Under the pieces are notes generated by a model that worked only from the letters and a program-made list of their open reading frames with translations, searched no databases and had not been told where the DNA came from. Position numbers and translations under genes: made by a program. Positions 41,341 through 49,367 of a DNA stretch of 64,000 nucleotides are shown here, in pieces. This DNA comes from Actinomadura xylanilytica (GTDB lineage Bacteria > Actinomycetota > Actinomycetes > Streptosporangiales > Streptosporangiaceae), in NCBI RefSeq assembly GCF_030283145.1, contig NZ_JASNWE010000002.1, forward strand, positions 558,001 through 622,000, written 5' to 3'. The stretch's first letter is position 1, and every line of letters starts with the position of its first letter.

Positions 41341-42363
41341 ATGAAAAGCGTGCCGCTGGCCGTTTGCGTGGGCGAATCATTGGCCGCGCTGCTCCCCGAC
41401 CGACCCGGCCCCCTGGAGGACGTGGCCGCGTTCCGGCACTCCATCGGCGGCGCCGAGGCCAACGTGGCGCGCGGACTGGTGGCGTTCGGCGTGCCGACCG
41501 CGTGGGTCGGGCGGGTCGGCGACGACGGTTTCGGCCGCCGCATCGTCCGCGACCTCGCCGCCGCGGGCATCGACACCCGCGCCGTGACCGTCGACCCCGT
41601 CCGGGCCACCGGCCTGTACGTGAAGGAGACCGGTCCGGACGGCAGCGTCCTGCACTACTACCGCGACGGTTCGGCGGGCGCCGCGCTCACCGCCGGGCTC
41701 CTGGACGAGCCGCCGCTCAGCGCCGCGCGCCTCGTCCACCTGTCGGGCATCACCGCCGCGCTGTCGGACGGCGCGCTCGACCTGGTCGCCGCCCTCCTGC
41801 GGCGGCCCCGGCCCGGCCGGCTGGTGAGCTTCGACCTCAACTGGCGGCCCGCGCTGTGGCGCGACCGCGACACCTCCGTGCTCCGACCGCTGCTGGACGC
41901 CGCCGACATCGTCCTGCTCGGCGCCGACGAGGCCGCCGAGGCGCTCGGCACCGGCGACCCCGCCGAGCTGCGCGCGCTGCTCCCCGGGCCCGAGACCATC
42001 GTGGTCAAGGACGACGCGCACCGCGCGACCGCGCTGACCCGCTCGGCGCCGCCGGTGGAGGAGCCCGCGCTGTCCGTCGAGGTGGTCGAGCGGGTCGGGG
42101 CGGGGGACGCGTTCGCCGCCGGCTACCTGACCGGTACGCTCCGCGGATACGACCAGCGCCGTCGCCTGCGCCTCGGTCACCTCGCCGCCGCGTCCACCCT
42201 CGTGGTGCACGGCGATCACGGCCCTCCACCGCCGCCCGCGCTCGTCGACGACCTGCTCGCCGCGACCCCCGGCGAATGGGCCGCGACGACCGTGCGCGCG
42301 ACCGGCGTCGCGCGCGGGGACCGGGCCCGCGGCGAGGGCGCACCGAACGAGGGGGCGCGATGA
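41341..42363 (+). CDS. PfkB-family sugar kinase (2-keto-3-deoxygluconate kinase-like)
   Basis: A 340-aa ribokinase-fold kinase. The N-terminal FRHSIGGAEANVARGL-type motif, VGRVGDDGFGRRIVRDL and RATGLYVKE match KDG/fructose-type PfkB enzymes. The donor side reads VSFDLNWRPALW and the catalytic anion hole is VERVGAGDAFAAGYLTG. It phosphorylates a sugar or keto-sugar acid with ATP in the cytoplasm. GAGAGGGG precedes the ATG. Its stop overlaps the iclR start. The link to D-amino acids is unclear; it could instead use gluconate-derived KDG brought in by the GntP permease. A charged, low-complexity tail of about 25 residues is unusual. Confidence 0.88.
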   Translation: MKSVPLAVCVGESLAALLPDRPGPLEDVAAFRHSIGGAEANVARGLVAFGVPTAWVGRVGDDGFGRRIVRDLAAAGIDTRAVTVDPVRATGLYVKETGPDGSVLHYYRDGSAGAALTAGLLDEPPLSAARLVHLSGITAALSDGALDLVAALLRRPRPGRLVSFDLNWRPALWRDRDTSVLRPLLDAADIVLLGADEAAEALGTGDPAELRALLPGPETIVVKDDAHRATALTRSAPPVEEPALSVEVVERVGAGDAFAAGYLTGTLRGYDQRRRLRLGHLAAASTLVVHGDHGPPPPPALVDDLLAATPGEWAATTVRATGVARGDRARGEGAPNEGAR

Positions 42364-43103
42364 GCCAGAGCCTGGCGCGCGGACTGCTGATCCTGAACGA
42401 TCTGGGCGAGGGGCCGCGGACCCTGGACGAGCTGGCCGCCACGGTCGGCGTGCACAAGACCACCGTGCTGCGGCTGCTGCGCACGATGGAGGAGCAGCGG
42501 TTCGTCCACCGCGACGACGCGCACCGCTTCCACCTCGGCTCGGGCCTGTTCGCGCTGTCGGGCGCCGCGCTCGACCAGCGCGGCGTGCGCGGCATCGCCG
42601 CCCCGCACCTGGCCCGGCTGAACGAGGCGACCGGGCACACCGTCCACCTCGGCGTCTACGAGGGCGGCGAGGTCGTCTACCTCGACAAGTACGACTCCCG
42701 GCACTCGATCCGGATGTACTCCCGGGTCGGGCTGCGGATGCCGCTGCACGCCACCGCGATCGCCAAGGTGCTGCTCGCCGACCTGCCCGAGGCGCGCCGC
42801 CGCGAGGTCGCCGCCACGATCGAGTACACCCCCTTCACCGAACACACCATCACCGGTCCCCGCGACCTGCTCGCCGAGCTGGTCCGGGTGGCCGAGCGGG
42901 GCTTCGCGATGGACGACGCCGAGCACGAGACGTTCATCCGCTGCCTCGCCGCGCCGGTCCGCGCGGCCGGCGGACGGGTCGTCGCAGCGGCGTCGATCTC
43001 CGTCCCGGACATCGTGCTCGACCGCGACCGGACGCTGGAGCTGCTGCCCGAGCTGCTCGCCACCGCCCGCGCCATCTCCGCCGAGTGCGGCCACACCCGA
43101 TGA
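42360..43103 (+). CDS. IclR family transcriptional regulator
   Basis: A 247-aa regulator with the winged HTH SQSLARGLLILNDLGEGPRT then LDELAATVGVHKTTVLRLLR, followed by the IclR effector domain: RLNEATGHTVHLGVYEGGEV, ATAIAKVLLADLPEARRREV, and the conserved C-terminal VVAAASISVP. It probably controls both divergent operons from 41214-41340 in response to a small metabolite. Translationally coupled to the kinase (ATGA), with ridA directly after it. Confidence 0.93.
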   Translation: MSQSLARGLLILNDLGEGPRTLDELAATVGVHKTTVLRLLRTMEEQRFVHRDDAHRFHLGSGLFALSGAALDQRGVRGIAAPHLARLNEATGHTVHLGVYEGGEVVYLDKYDSRHSIRMYSRVGLRMPLHATAIAKVLLADLPEARRREVAATIEYTPFTEHTITGPRDLLAELVRVAERGFAMDDAEHETFIRCLAAPVRAAGGRVVAAASISVPDIVLDRDRTLELLPELLATARAISAECGHTR

Positions 43104-43111
43104 GGAACCCG

Positions 43112-43516
43112 ATGACCGACAAGACCCAGATCAGCACCACCGCCGCCCCGGCCGCCGCCTGGGCGTTCTCCCAGGGCGTCCGCAAGGGTCCGATGCTCCA
43201 GGTCTCGGGGCAGGGCCCGCAGGACCCGGCGGACGGCGCGTACCTGTACCCCGGCGACGTGAAGGCGCAGACGCGCCGCGTCCTGGAGAACATCAAGGCG
43301 ATCCTGGACGCGGGCGGCGCGAGCGTCGAGGACGTGCTGATGTTCCGCGTCTACCTGACCACCCGCGACGACTTCGCCGCGATGAACGAGGCGTACACCG
43401 AGTTCGTGAAGGAGAACTGCCCGAGCGGCGTCCTCCCCAGCCGCACGACCGTCGCCGTCGGCCTCCCGCATCCCGCGATGCTCGTCGAGATCGACGCCCT
43501 GGCCTGCGTCGCCTGA
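43112..43516 (+). CDS. ridA: RidA family enamine/imine deaminase
   Basis: A 134-aa RidA/YjgF protein. Family landmarks are MLQVSGQGPQDPADG, QTRRVLENIKAILDAGGAS, VEDVLMFRVYLTTRDDF and the signature LPSRTTVAVGLPHPAMLVEI, where the Arg binds the substrate carboxylate. RidA hydrolyses 2-aminoacrylate and related enamines released by PLP dehydratases, fitting a neighbourhood with a D-serine-dehydratase-like enzyme. ATG 43112, with GAGGAAC six bases upstream, is preferred to ATG 43100, which overlaps the iclR stop. Confidence 0.92.
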   Translation: MTDKTQISTTAAPAAAWAFSQGVRKGPMLQVSGQGPQDPADGAYLYPGDVKAQTRRVLENIKAILDAGGASVEDVLMFRVYLTTRDDFAAMNEAYTEFVKENCPSGVLPSRTTVAVGLPHPAMLVEIDALACVA

Positions 43517-43601
43517 CCGGTCCCGTCCGCCGCGCGCGCAGGGCGGTCACCGCGCGGCACCTGCCTTGTGCGGCGCCCGCCGGAAGGCGCCGGCGCGCGG
43601 G

Positions 43602-44345
43602 TCAGCGGTGCGCGACGCCGCCGAGACGGCCGGTCGCGGCGAGTTCGAGGGTGATCAGGACGGCGGCCGACTCGATCGCCAGCAGCCCGATGAGCACCAG
43701 GAGCTGGGTCGCGCCGGCCTGGACCGGGTCGGCGCCGCCCAGCAGCACGCCGACGAACGCGCCGGGCAGCGTGACCAGCCCGACGGTGCGGGTCTGGTCG
43801 AGCACGGGGACGAGCGCGAGCGCGACGGCGGGTCGGCACACCTCCAGCGCAGCGTCCCGGGGCATCAGGCCGAGCGCGAGACCGCCCTCGTACTCGCCGC
43901 GCCGCGTCCGCAGCTCGTCCAGCGCACGGCGCCCGGCCAGCGCGGTCGCGGTCATCGCGCCGCCGATCAGGATGCCCGCGATCGGCAGCACCGCGACCGG
44001 GCGCAGCGGGACGAGCGTCGAGCCGAGCAGCAGCGCCAGTACCGGCACGACCCCCGCGACGATCGGCAGCGCCGTCCACCAGGGCGGGGCCGACACGCGG
44101 CGGCCCGCGGTGAGGGCGGCGACCCCCACCATCCCGGCGATGAACGCGGCCGTCCAGCCGGCGCTGCCGAGCACCGCCGTGATGAGCAGCGAGACCACCG
44201 TGAGCTGCGCGGTCGCGCGCGCCGCGGCGACCACGACCTCGCGGGCCAGGCCGAGCCCGCCGAGCCGCGCCAGCAGCGCCGCGACCGCGGTGAGGGCGAG
44301 CAGGACCAGCCCGAGCAGCGGTCCGACCGCAGGTGCCGCGCTCAT
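43602..44345 (-). CDS. FetB-like ABC transporter permease (UPF0014)
   Basis: A 247-aa membrane protein with about seven hydrophobic segments. UPF0014/FetB features are RATAQLTVVSLLITAVLGSA, EYEGGLALGLMPRDAALEVC, ALVPVLDQTRTVGLVTLPGA and FVGVLLGGADPVQAGATQLL. FetB pairs with the ATPase FetA in iron export and oxidative-stress resistance in E. coli; other members are poorly understood. No FetA-type ATPase gene is adjacent here, so the partner must be elsewhere or missing. Convergent with ridA. Confidence 0.88.
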   Translation of the reverse strand: MSAAPAVGPLLGLVLLALTAVAALLARLGGLGLAREVVVAAARATAQLTVVSLLITAVLGSAGWTAAFIAGMVGVAALTAGRRVSAPPWWTALPIVAGVVPVLALLLGSTLVPLRPVAVLPIAGILIGGAMTATALAGRRALDELRTRRGEYEGGLALGLMPRDAALEVCRPAVALALVPVLDQTRTVGLVTLPGAFVGVLLGGADPVQAGATQLLVLIGLLAIESAAVLITLELAATGRLGGVAHR

Positions 44346-44440
44346 CGCCCGCCCCCGTTTCTCATCCGCCGTCCCGGTTGAGCCGATTGTGATCCGAATG
44401 CTGGCCCATACCTCCCGGAAACCCCGATAGCGTAGGGGTT

Positions 44441-45286
44441 GTGGCGGAAAGTGAGTCGAAGGAAGCGTCCCGTCGCAAGGCCCTCTGGCTGATGGGCGCG
44501 GCGGCCGTCGGGCTGGCGGCCCTGGGTGCGGACGGAGTGCGGCCGGGGTCGCGCCACCGGGCCGCGGCGTCCCCCGCGACGACCGCCAGACCGCGCGCGA
44601 TCCTCCATCCGTCGCCGAGCCCGACGCCGACCCCCACGCCGACGCCGCGTCCCGCAGCGTGGACGCCGGCCAAGCTGACGGCCACCAAGACCCCGGTGCG
44701 CAACCTCTCCGAGCTCACCCCGCCGCCCCCGCCGCAGACGATCGCGCTGACGATCGACGACGGGCCGCAGCCGACCTGGACGCCGCGAGTGCTCGACCTG
44801 CTGGCCGAGCACGAAGTGCACGCGACGTTCTTCATCATCGGCGAGCAGGTCAAGGAGCTCCCCAAGCTGACCCGGCGGATCGCCGACGCCGGTCACCAGG
44901 TGTGCAACCACACCATGACCCATCCCATCACCATCGCCGGGATGTCGCGCAAGCGGGTGCGCAAGGAGATCGTCGAGTCGCACGACCTCATCGCCGACAT
45001 CACCGGCGTGGTGCCGCAGTTCTTCCGCTCACCGGGCGGTGCGTGGTCCAAGACCGTGCTGGAGCTGACCGCCGAGCACGGCATGCTGCCGATCGACTGG
45101 GCGGTCGACCCGCGCGACTGGTCCCGGCCGGGCGTCGGCCACATCCGGCGGACGCTGCTCGGCAGCGAGGCGGGCAACATCATGCTCTGCCACGACGGCG
45201 GCGGCGACCGGTCGCAGACGCTCAAGGCGCTGGGCACCGTCATCCCGAAGCTGAAGAAGCGCGGGCTGTCCTTCGTCGCCCTTTAG
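44441..45286 (+). CDS. Exported polysaccharide deacetylase (CE4/NodB)
   Basis: A 281-aa exported hydrolase. The N-terminus EASRRKALWLMGAAAVGLAA looks like a Tat-type or uncleaved signal anchor (twin Arg before the hydrophobic core), followed by a Pro/Thr-rich wall-spanning linker (PSPTPTPTPTP). The NodB domain has TIDDGP at 104-109, HTMTH at 157-161 and RSPGG at 196-200, the CE4 metal and catalytic motifs; the C-terminal motif is IMLCHDGGGDRSQT. It probably deacetylates peptidoglycan or wall glycan outside the cell. The GTG at 44441 is used; the spacing to its AGGGG is short. Confidence 0.9.
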   Translation: MAESESKEASRRKALWLMGAAAVGLAALGADGVRPGSRHRAAASPATTARPRAILHPSPSPTPTPTPTPRPAAWTPAKLTATKTPVRNLSELTPPPPPQTIALTIDDGPQPTWTPRVLDLLAEHEVHATFFIIGEQVKELPKLTRRIADAGHQVCNHTMTHPITIAGMSRKRVRKEIVESHDLIADITGVVPQFFRSPGGAWSKTVLELTAEHGMLPIDWAVDPRDWSRPGVGHIRRTLLGSEAGNIMLCHDGGGDRSQTLKALGTVIPKLKKRGLSFVAL

Positions 45287-45309
45287 CCGCCGTCCGCTTA
45301 CAGAGGGCC

Positions 45310-45333
45310 TGGGGTGGACTCAGGTACACCCCA
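45310..45333. promoter_or_regulatory. Inverted repeat between deacetylase and sensor kinase genes
   Basis: Seven-base perfect arms TGGGGTG / CACCCCA around a 10-base loop, 24 bases after the deacetylase stop and about 85 bases before the kinase start. It could be a weak terminator or an operator for the NarL-type regulator; the sequence alone does not decide. Confidence 0.4.
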
Positions 45334-45416
45334 TGTCCGGGTTCCGGGCACACTGTGGTCACGGGGGACTCGCCGGAGACTGGTACTCGATACAGCGGCG
45401 AGGTACGGAGGACGAC

Positions 45417-46730
45417 GTGAGCACAGAACTGGCAGAGGAGACCCGGCTCGACAGCCATGTCCGGGCTCCCTGGCGCGGGGCCCGGCTGTGGCTGCTCTCG
45501 TGGCCGGCGATGCTCCTGTCCTGTGCGCTGATCTCCGCCCTTTCCATGATCGGCCTGGGCGTCGGCATCCTGCTGGTGCCGCCGATCCTGATCGCGATGC
45601 GCGGGCTGCTGGACGTCTACCGCGACTGGATCGGCCAGTGGACCGGCCAGCGGATCGAGCGCCCGTACCTGCCCGGGCCCGAGTTCGAGCCGGGCCTGAA
45701 CGGGCACGTCAAGCGGTGTATGGCGCTGCTCTCGGACCCCGCGTCCTGGCGCGACCTGATGTGGGTGTTCGCCGACCCGGTCGTGTCGGTGTTCACCGCG
45801 CTGCTGCCCGCCTTCCTCGTCCTGTACGGGGTGTGGGGACTGCTCCTCGGCGGCTTCGCCGGCGACCTGATCACCTCGTACGGCGGCAACGTCTGGTACG
45901 GCTGGATCCACGTGACCAAGGGGTACGGCGCCGACACCGGCACCCGGGTGGAGACGGTGCTCCTCGGCGTGGCCTTTATCGCGCTGGGCCACCTGACCGG
46001 GCCGAAGCTGCTGGCCGTCTACGGCCGGTGGGGACGGCTGCTGCTCGGCCCGACCGAGCGGTCCCGCCTCGCGCTGCGCGTCCAGCACCTCACCGAGACC
46101 CGCACCGACGCGGTCGACACCTCCGCCGCCGAGCTGCGCCGGATCGAGCGCGACCTGCACGACGGCGCGCAGGCCCGGCTGGTCGCGATGGGGATGAGCC
46201 TCGGCGCGATCGAGCACCTGCTGGACCGCGACCCCGAGAAGGCCCGGCTGCTGCTCGCCCAGACCCGCGAGTCGTCCGCCAAGGCCCTGCACGAGCTGCG
46301 CGACCTGGTCCGCGGGATCCACCCGCCGGTGCTGGCCGACCGGGGCCTCGGCGACGCGGTGCGGGCCCTCGCGCTCGACCACCCGCTGCGGCCCGAGGTC
46401 CAGGTCGACCTGTCCGGACGTCCCGACGCGCCGGTGGAGTCGGCCGCCTACTTCGCGGTCTCGGAGATCCTCACCAACGCGGCCAAGCACTCCGGTGCGG
46501 ACCGGGTCTGGATCGACATGCGGCACGACGCCGGGATGCTGCGGATCACCGTCACCGACGACGGCCGGGGCGGCGCCACGCTCGGCGGCGGGACGGGGCT
46601 GCGCGGGATCGAGCGGCGGATCGGTACATTCGACGGCGTCCTCGCCCTGACCTCGCCTCCGGGCGGCCAGACCATCGTGACGCTGGAGCTGCCGTGCGCG
46701 TTGTCCTCGCCGAAGATCTCGCACTCCTGA
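45417..46730 (+). CDS. Sensor histidine kinase, NarL/HisKA_3 type
   Basis: A 437-aa membrane kinase. The N-terminal 'Putative sensor' domain has four hydrophobic segments, starting ARLWLLSWPAMLLSCALISA and ending FIALGHLTGPKLLAVYG. The dimerisation domain RRIERDLHDGAQARLVAM carries the phospho-accepting His (LHDGAQ). The ATPase has EILTNAAKHSGADRV (N box) and TVTDDGRGGATLGGG then GLRGIERR (G boxes). The GTG at 45417 is preceded by GGAGGACGAC. The downstream response regulator overlaps it by 37 bases, a tight pair. The signal is unknown; this sensor class often monitors the cell envelope. Confidence 0.92.
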   Translation: MSTELAEETRLDSHVRAPWRGARLWLLSWPAMLLSCALISALSMIGLGVGILLVPPILIAMRGLLDVYRDWIGQWTGQRIERPYLPGPEFEPGLNGHVKRCMALLSDPASWRDLMWVFADPVVSVFTALLPAFLVLYGVWGLLLGGFAGDLITSYGGNVWYGWIHVTKGYGADTGTRVETVLLGVAFIALGHLTGPKLLAVYGRWGRLLLGPTERSRLALRVQHLTETRTDAVDTSAAELRRIERDLHDGAQARLVAMGMSLGAIEHLLDRDPEKARLLLAQTRESSAKALHELRDLVRGIHPPVLADRGLGDAVRALALDHPLRPEVQVDLSGRPDAPVESAAYFAVSEILTNAAKHSGADRVWIDMRHDAGMLRITVTDDGRGGATLGGGTGLRGIERRIGTFDGVLALTSPPGGQTIVTLELPCALSSPKISHS

Positions 46731-47338
46731 GGGAGGGCCTGGTCAGCCTCCTGGAGTCGCACGGGTTCGAGATCGCCGCCGCGGTCGACAACGGCCCCTC
46801 GCTGCTCAAGGCGCTGCTCGACCACCGCCCGGACGTGGCGGTGGTCGACGTGCGGCTGCCGCCCTCCTTCACCGACGAGGGCCTCCAGGCGGCGCTGGAG
46901 GCCCGCCGCCAGGTCCCCGGCCTGCCGGTGCTGGTGCTGTCGCAGTACGTGGAGCAGCTCTACGCCCGCGAGCTGCTCGCCGACGGCAGCGGCGGCATCG
47001 GCTACCTGCTGAAGGACCGGGTCTTCGACGCAACGCAGTTCGTCGACGCGATCCGCCGGGTCGCGGCGGGCGGCACCGCGATGGACCCCGAGGTGATCTC
47101 CCGGCTGCTGGCCAGCAACACCCGCGACGAGCCGTTCGGGCGGCTCACCCCGCGCGAGCTGGAGGTGCTGGAGCTGATGGCGCAGGGCCGGTCGAACGCG
47201 GCGATCGCGCAGGCGCTGGTGGTCACCGAGCGGGCCGTCACCAAGCACACGGCCAACATCTTCCTCAAGCTCGGCCTGGCCGTGGCAGGCGACGACAACC
47301 GCCGGGTACTGGCGGTTCTGGCCTACCTGAACCACTGA
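46694..47338 (+). CDS. NarL/LuxR family response regulator
   Basis: A 214-aa two-component regulator. The receiver domain has the acidic pair in VRVVLAEDLALLREGL, the phosphorylated Asp in PDVAVVDVRLPPSF, the switch Ser in PVLVLSQYVEQLYA and the Lys in GYLLKDRVFD. The DNA-binding LuxR HTH is RLTPRELEVLELMAQGRSNA then IAQALVVTERAVTKHTANIF. The GTG at 46694 lies inside the kinase gene with GGAG six bases upstream. It is partnered with the kinase at 45417; the targets are unknown, perhaps itself via the inverted repeat at 45310. Confidence 0.93.
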   Translation: MRVVLAEDLALLREGLVSLLESHGFEIAAAVDNGPSLLKALLDHRPDVAVVDVRLPPSFTDEGLQAALEARRQVPGLPVLVLSQYVEQLYARELLADGSGGIGYLLKDRVFDATQFVDAIRRVAAGGTAMDPEVISRLLASNTRDEPFGRLTPRELEVLELMAQGRSNAAIAQALVVTERAVTKHTANIFLKLGLAVAGDDNRRVLAVLAYLNH

Positions 47339-47414
47339 GCGGTCCCTCCACGCTCTACCGGCCGCGCTCCGGGTGAATTATCTTGCTCGGGCGAGACGGC
47401 CCCGGGAGGGCGCG

Positions 47415-48362
47415 ATGACCGTGATCCTGATCCTGCTCTGCCTGGCGATCGCCGGCCGGGAACTGTACCTGGCGTTCGAGCGCAAGAAGCCGGCGAGCGC
47501 GCCCGAGATCGCCGACCTCCGGACTCAGCTCGCCGCGCTGCGCGGCACCCGCGACGAGCTGGAGCGGTTCCGCGTCGCGCAGGCCAAGCGCCTCGACCGC
47601 CTGGCAGCCGACCAGGAGGAGCGGTTCGAGCTGCTGACCGGCGACCGGTCCCGCGACGACGGGGCGCTGCGCGAGACCGACGCGCGCGTCCGCTCGCTGG
47701 TCGCGCAGATCAACGAGCGGATGCTCCCCGACGTCAACGCCCGGCTGTCCAGGCAGCGGGAGATCGCCGACCGGCTCACCGCCGACGTCGGGGCGCTCCG
47801 CGCGCATCTGGTCGGACGGCTCGACCAGGCCGTCGCGGCGTCGCTCGGCGCCGACCCGCCCGATCTGGTCACCGGCGCGCTCACCGGAGGGTCGTCCCCG
47901 GCGGAGGAGGCCGACGGGCTCACCCTCATCGGCCTGTACGAGGCGTTCGCCGAACGGTACGAGCTGCGCGTGGAGCTGACCCACCCGGTGGAGCAGGACG
48001 GGTTCTGGCTGGTCCGCTACTACCTGTCGGGTCGTAGCCCGCGCGGCCTGGAGCGCGACTTCATCGACTTGCTGGGCGGGCTGCGCACCGGACGCACCGG
48101 CGGCGGCCCCCCAGCGGACGACGCCGTACGCGACCTGCTCCAGGAGCTGCACGGCATCGACAAGGGCTGTGTCCAGCTCGGCCCCCTGCTCATCGTCCGG
48201 ACGGCGGAGGCACTGCTGTGCGGAGTGCTGCCACTCGCCGAACTACTCCGGCCGGACGCCGCCGCCCTGGTCGCCGACCCCGCTTTAGCGGCGGACCGCC
48301 TGAGGTGCCTTCCGGAGGGGCGCTTCTGCGACGTGTCGGGATGGTCCGCCCTCAGGGAGTAG
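47415..48362 (+). CDS. Membrane-anchored coiled-coil protein of unknown function (TTA codon)
   Basis: A 315-aa protein with one N-terminal membrane helix (MTVILILLCLAIAGRELYLA), then a long charged coiled coil (about residues 30-140, for example IADLRTQLAALRGTRDELER) and a globular alpha/beta C-terminal half without a recognised family (LIGLYEAFAERYELRVELTH; YYLSGRSPRGLERDFIDLL). The ATG at 47415 has GGGAGGGCG upstream. Residue 291 (bases 48285-48287) is encoded by the rare TTA codon, which in filamentous actinomycetes needs the bldA tRNA and often marks developmentally controlled genes. It lies 77 bases after the response regulator, possibly the same transcript. Confidence 0.75.
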   Translation: MTVILILLCLAIAGRELYLAFERKKPASAPEIADLRTQLAALRGTRDELERFRVAQAKRLDRLAADQEERFELLTGDRSRDDGALRETDARVRSLVAQINERMLPDVNARLSRQREIADRLTADVGALRAHLVGRLDQAVAASLGADPPDLVTGALTGGSSPAEEADGLTLIGLYEAFAERYELRVELTHPVEQDGFWLVRYYLSGRSPRGLERDFIDLLGGLRTGRTGGGPPADDAVRDLLQELHGIDKGCVQLGPLLIVRTAEALLCGVLPLAELLRPDAAALVADPALAADRLRCLPEGRFCDVSGWSALRE

Positions 48363-48391
48363 GCAAGGGAACGGCGGGAGTCAGGGGGTCG

Positions 48392-49174
48392 TCAGCCCGT
48401 CGTGGGGGCCGTCCAGGTGAAGTGCGGCTTGCGGCCCTCCAGGAAGGCGGCGATGCCCTCAGCGCCGTCGCTACTGGCGTTGAACTCGTCCAGCCATCCG
48501 CGCGCCTTCTCCTCGACCGGCCCGCCGCTGGAGACGGCGTCCACGATGTCCTTGGTGGCGCGCTGGGTGAGAAGCGACCGTGACGCCATCGTGGCGGTGA
48601 ACTCCGCGACCCGCGTCCGCAGCGCGTCCGCGGGGACGACCTCGTCCAGCAGTCCGATCCGCAGGGCGTGCTCGGCGCCGATGAGGTCCGCCGAGTAGAG
48701 CAGGTACTTGGCGGCGGCCGGTCCGACCAGCCGCACCAGGCGGGCCGTGGCCGCGGCCGGGTACACGATGCCCAGTTTGGCGGGGGTGATCCCGAACCGC
48801 GCGCCCTCGGTCGCGAACCGGAGGTCGCACGCGGCGGCGAGCTGGCAGCCGCCGCCCACGCAGAACCCCTCGATCGCGGCCAGGGTCGGCTTGGGGAAGG
48901 CGGCGAGGGCCGTCTCCGCGACGGTCGACAGCGCCGTCCCGTTGCCGGTGTGGATATCGGCGAGCTCGGCGATGTCGGCGCCCGCGCAGAAGTTCCCGCC
49001 CGCCCCCGTCAGCACCACCGCGCGGACGGCGGGATCGGCGGCGAGCCCGTCCAGCAGGACGGGCAGGTCCCGCCACATGGCCGCGCTCATCGCGTTCCGC
49101 TTGGCGGGCCGGTCGATCGTGATCGTCCCGACGCCCTCCGCGACCTCGCAGCGCATCTCCGGCACCTCGGCCAT
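48392..49174 (-). CDS. Enoyl-CoA hydratase/isomerase family protein
   Basis: A 260-aa crotonase. Markers are GVGTITIDRPAKRNAMSAAM, the oxyanion-hole ADPAVRAVVLTGAGGNFCAG followed by ADIAEL, and IEGFCVGGGCQLAAACDLRF. In place of the second catalytic Glu of true hydratases it has ITPAKLGIVYPAAATARLVR, where the usual 'PExGL' reads PAKLGI. A hydratase, isomerase or other crotonase reaction is therefore all that can be claimed. The ATG at 49174 has GGAGGGGACG upstream. Convergent with the coiled-coil gene, with only 29 bases between. Confidence 0.88.
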   Translation of the reverse strand: MAEVPEMRCEVAEGVGTITIDRPAKRNAMSAAMWRDLPVLLDGLAADPAVRAVVLTGAGGNFCAGADIAELADIHTGNGTALSTVAETALAAFPKPTLAAIEGFCVGGGCQLAAACDLRFATEGARFGITPAKLGIVYPAAATARLVRLVGPAAAKYLLYSADLIGAEHALRIGLLDEVVPADALRTRVAEFTATMASRSLLTQRATKDIVDAVSSGGPVEEKARGWLDEFNASSDGAEGIAAFLEGRKPHFTWTAPTTG

Positions 49175-49367
49175 CGGCGTCCCCTCCGGTTCGTCTTCTC
49201 CACCGGTCCGGGCCGTTCCCAGGCGTCCGGCACCGTCGCGCCGTAATCGTACGGAGCGTTCTGCCGGGCGCCCCTGCCGGGGGGATGTGTCAAGGAGCCC
49301 GGCAGGGGAATTCACCAGGCCCAAAGCTGATTCTTACTAGTGGCGGCCACGGGGAACGGAGGTCGCG
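49175..49367. promoter_or_regulatory. Divergent intergenic region
   Basis: 193 bp between the divergent crotonase and PPDK-module genes. It holds the ribosome sites of both; a short A/T-rich patch (49325-49340) includes TTCTTACTAG. No clear operator palindrome is seen. Confidence 0.35.
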
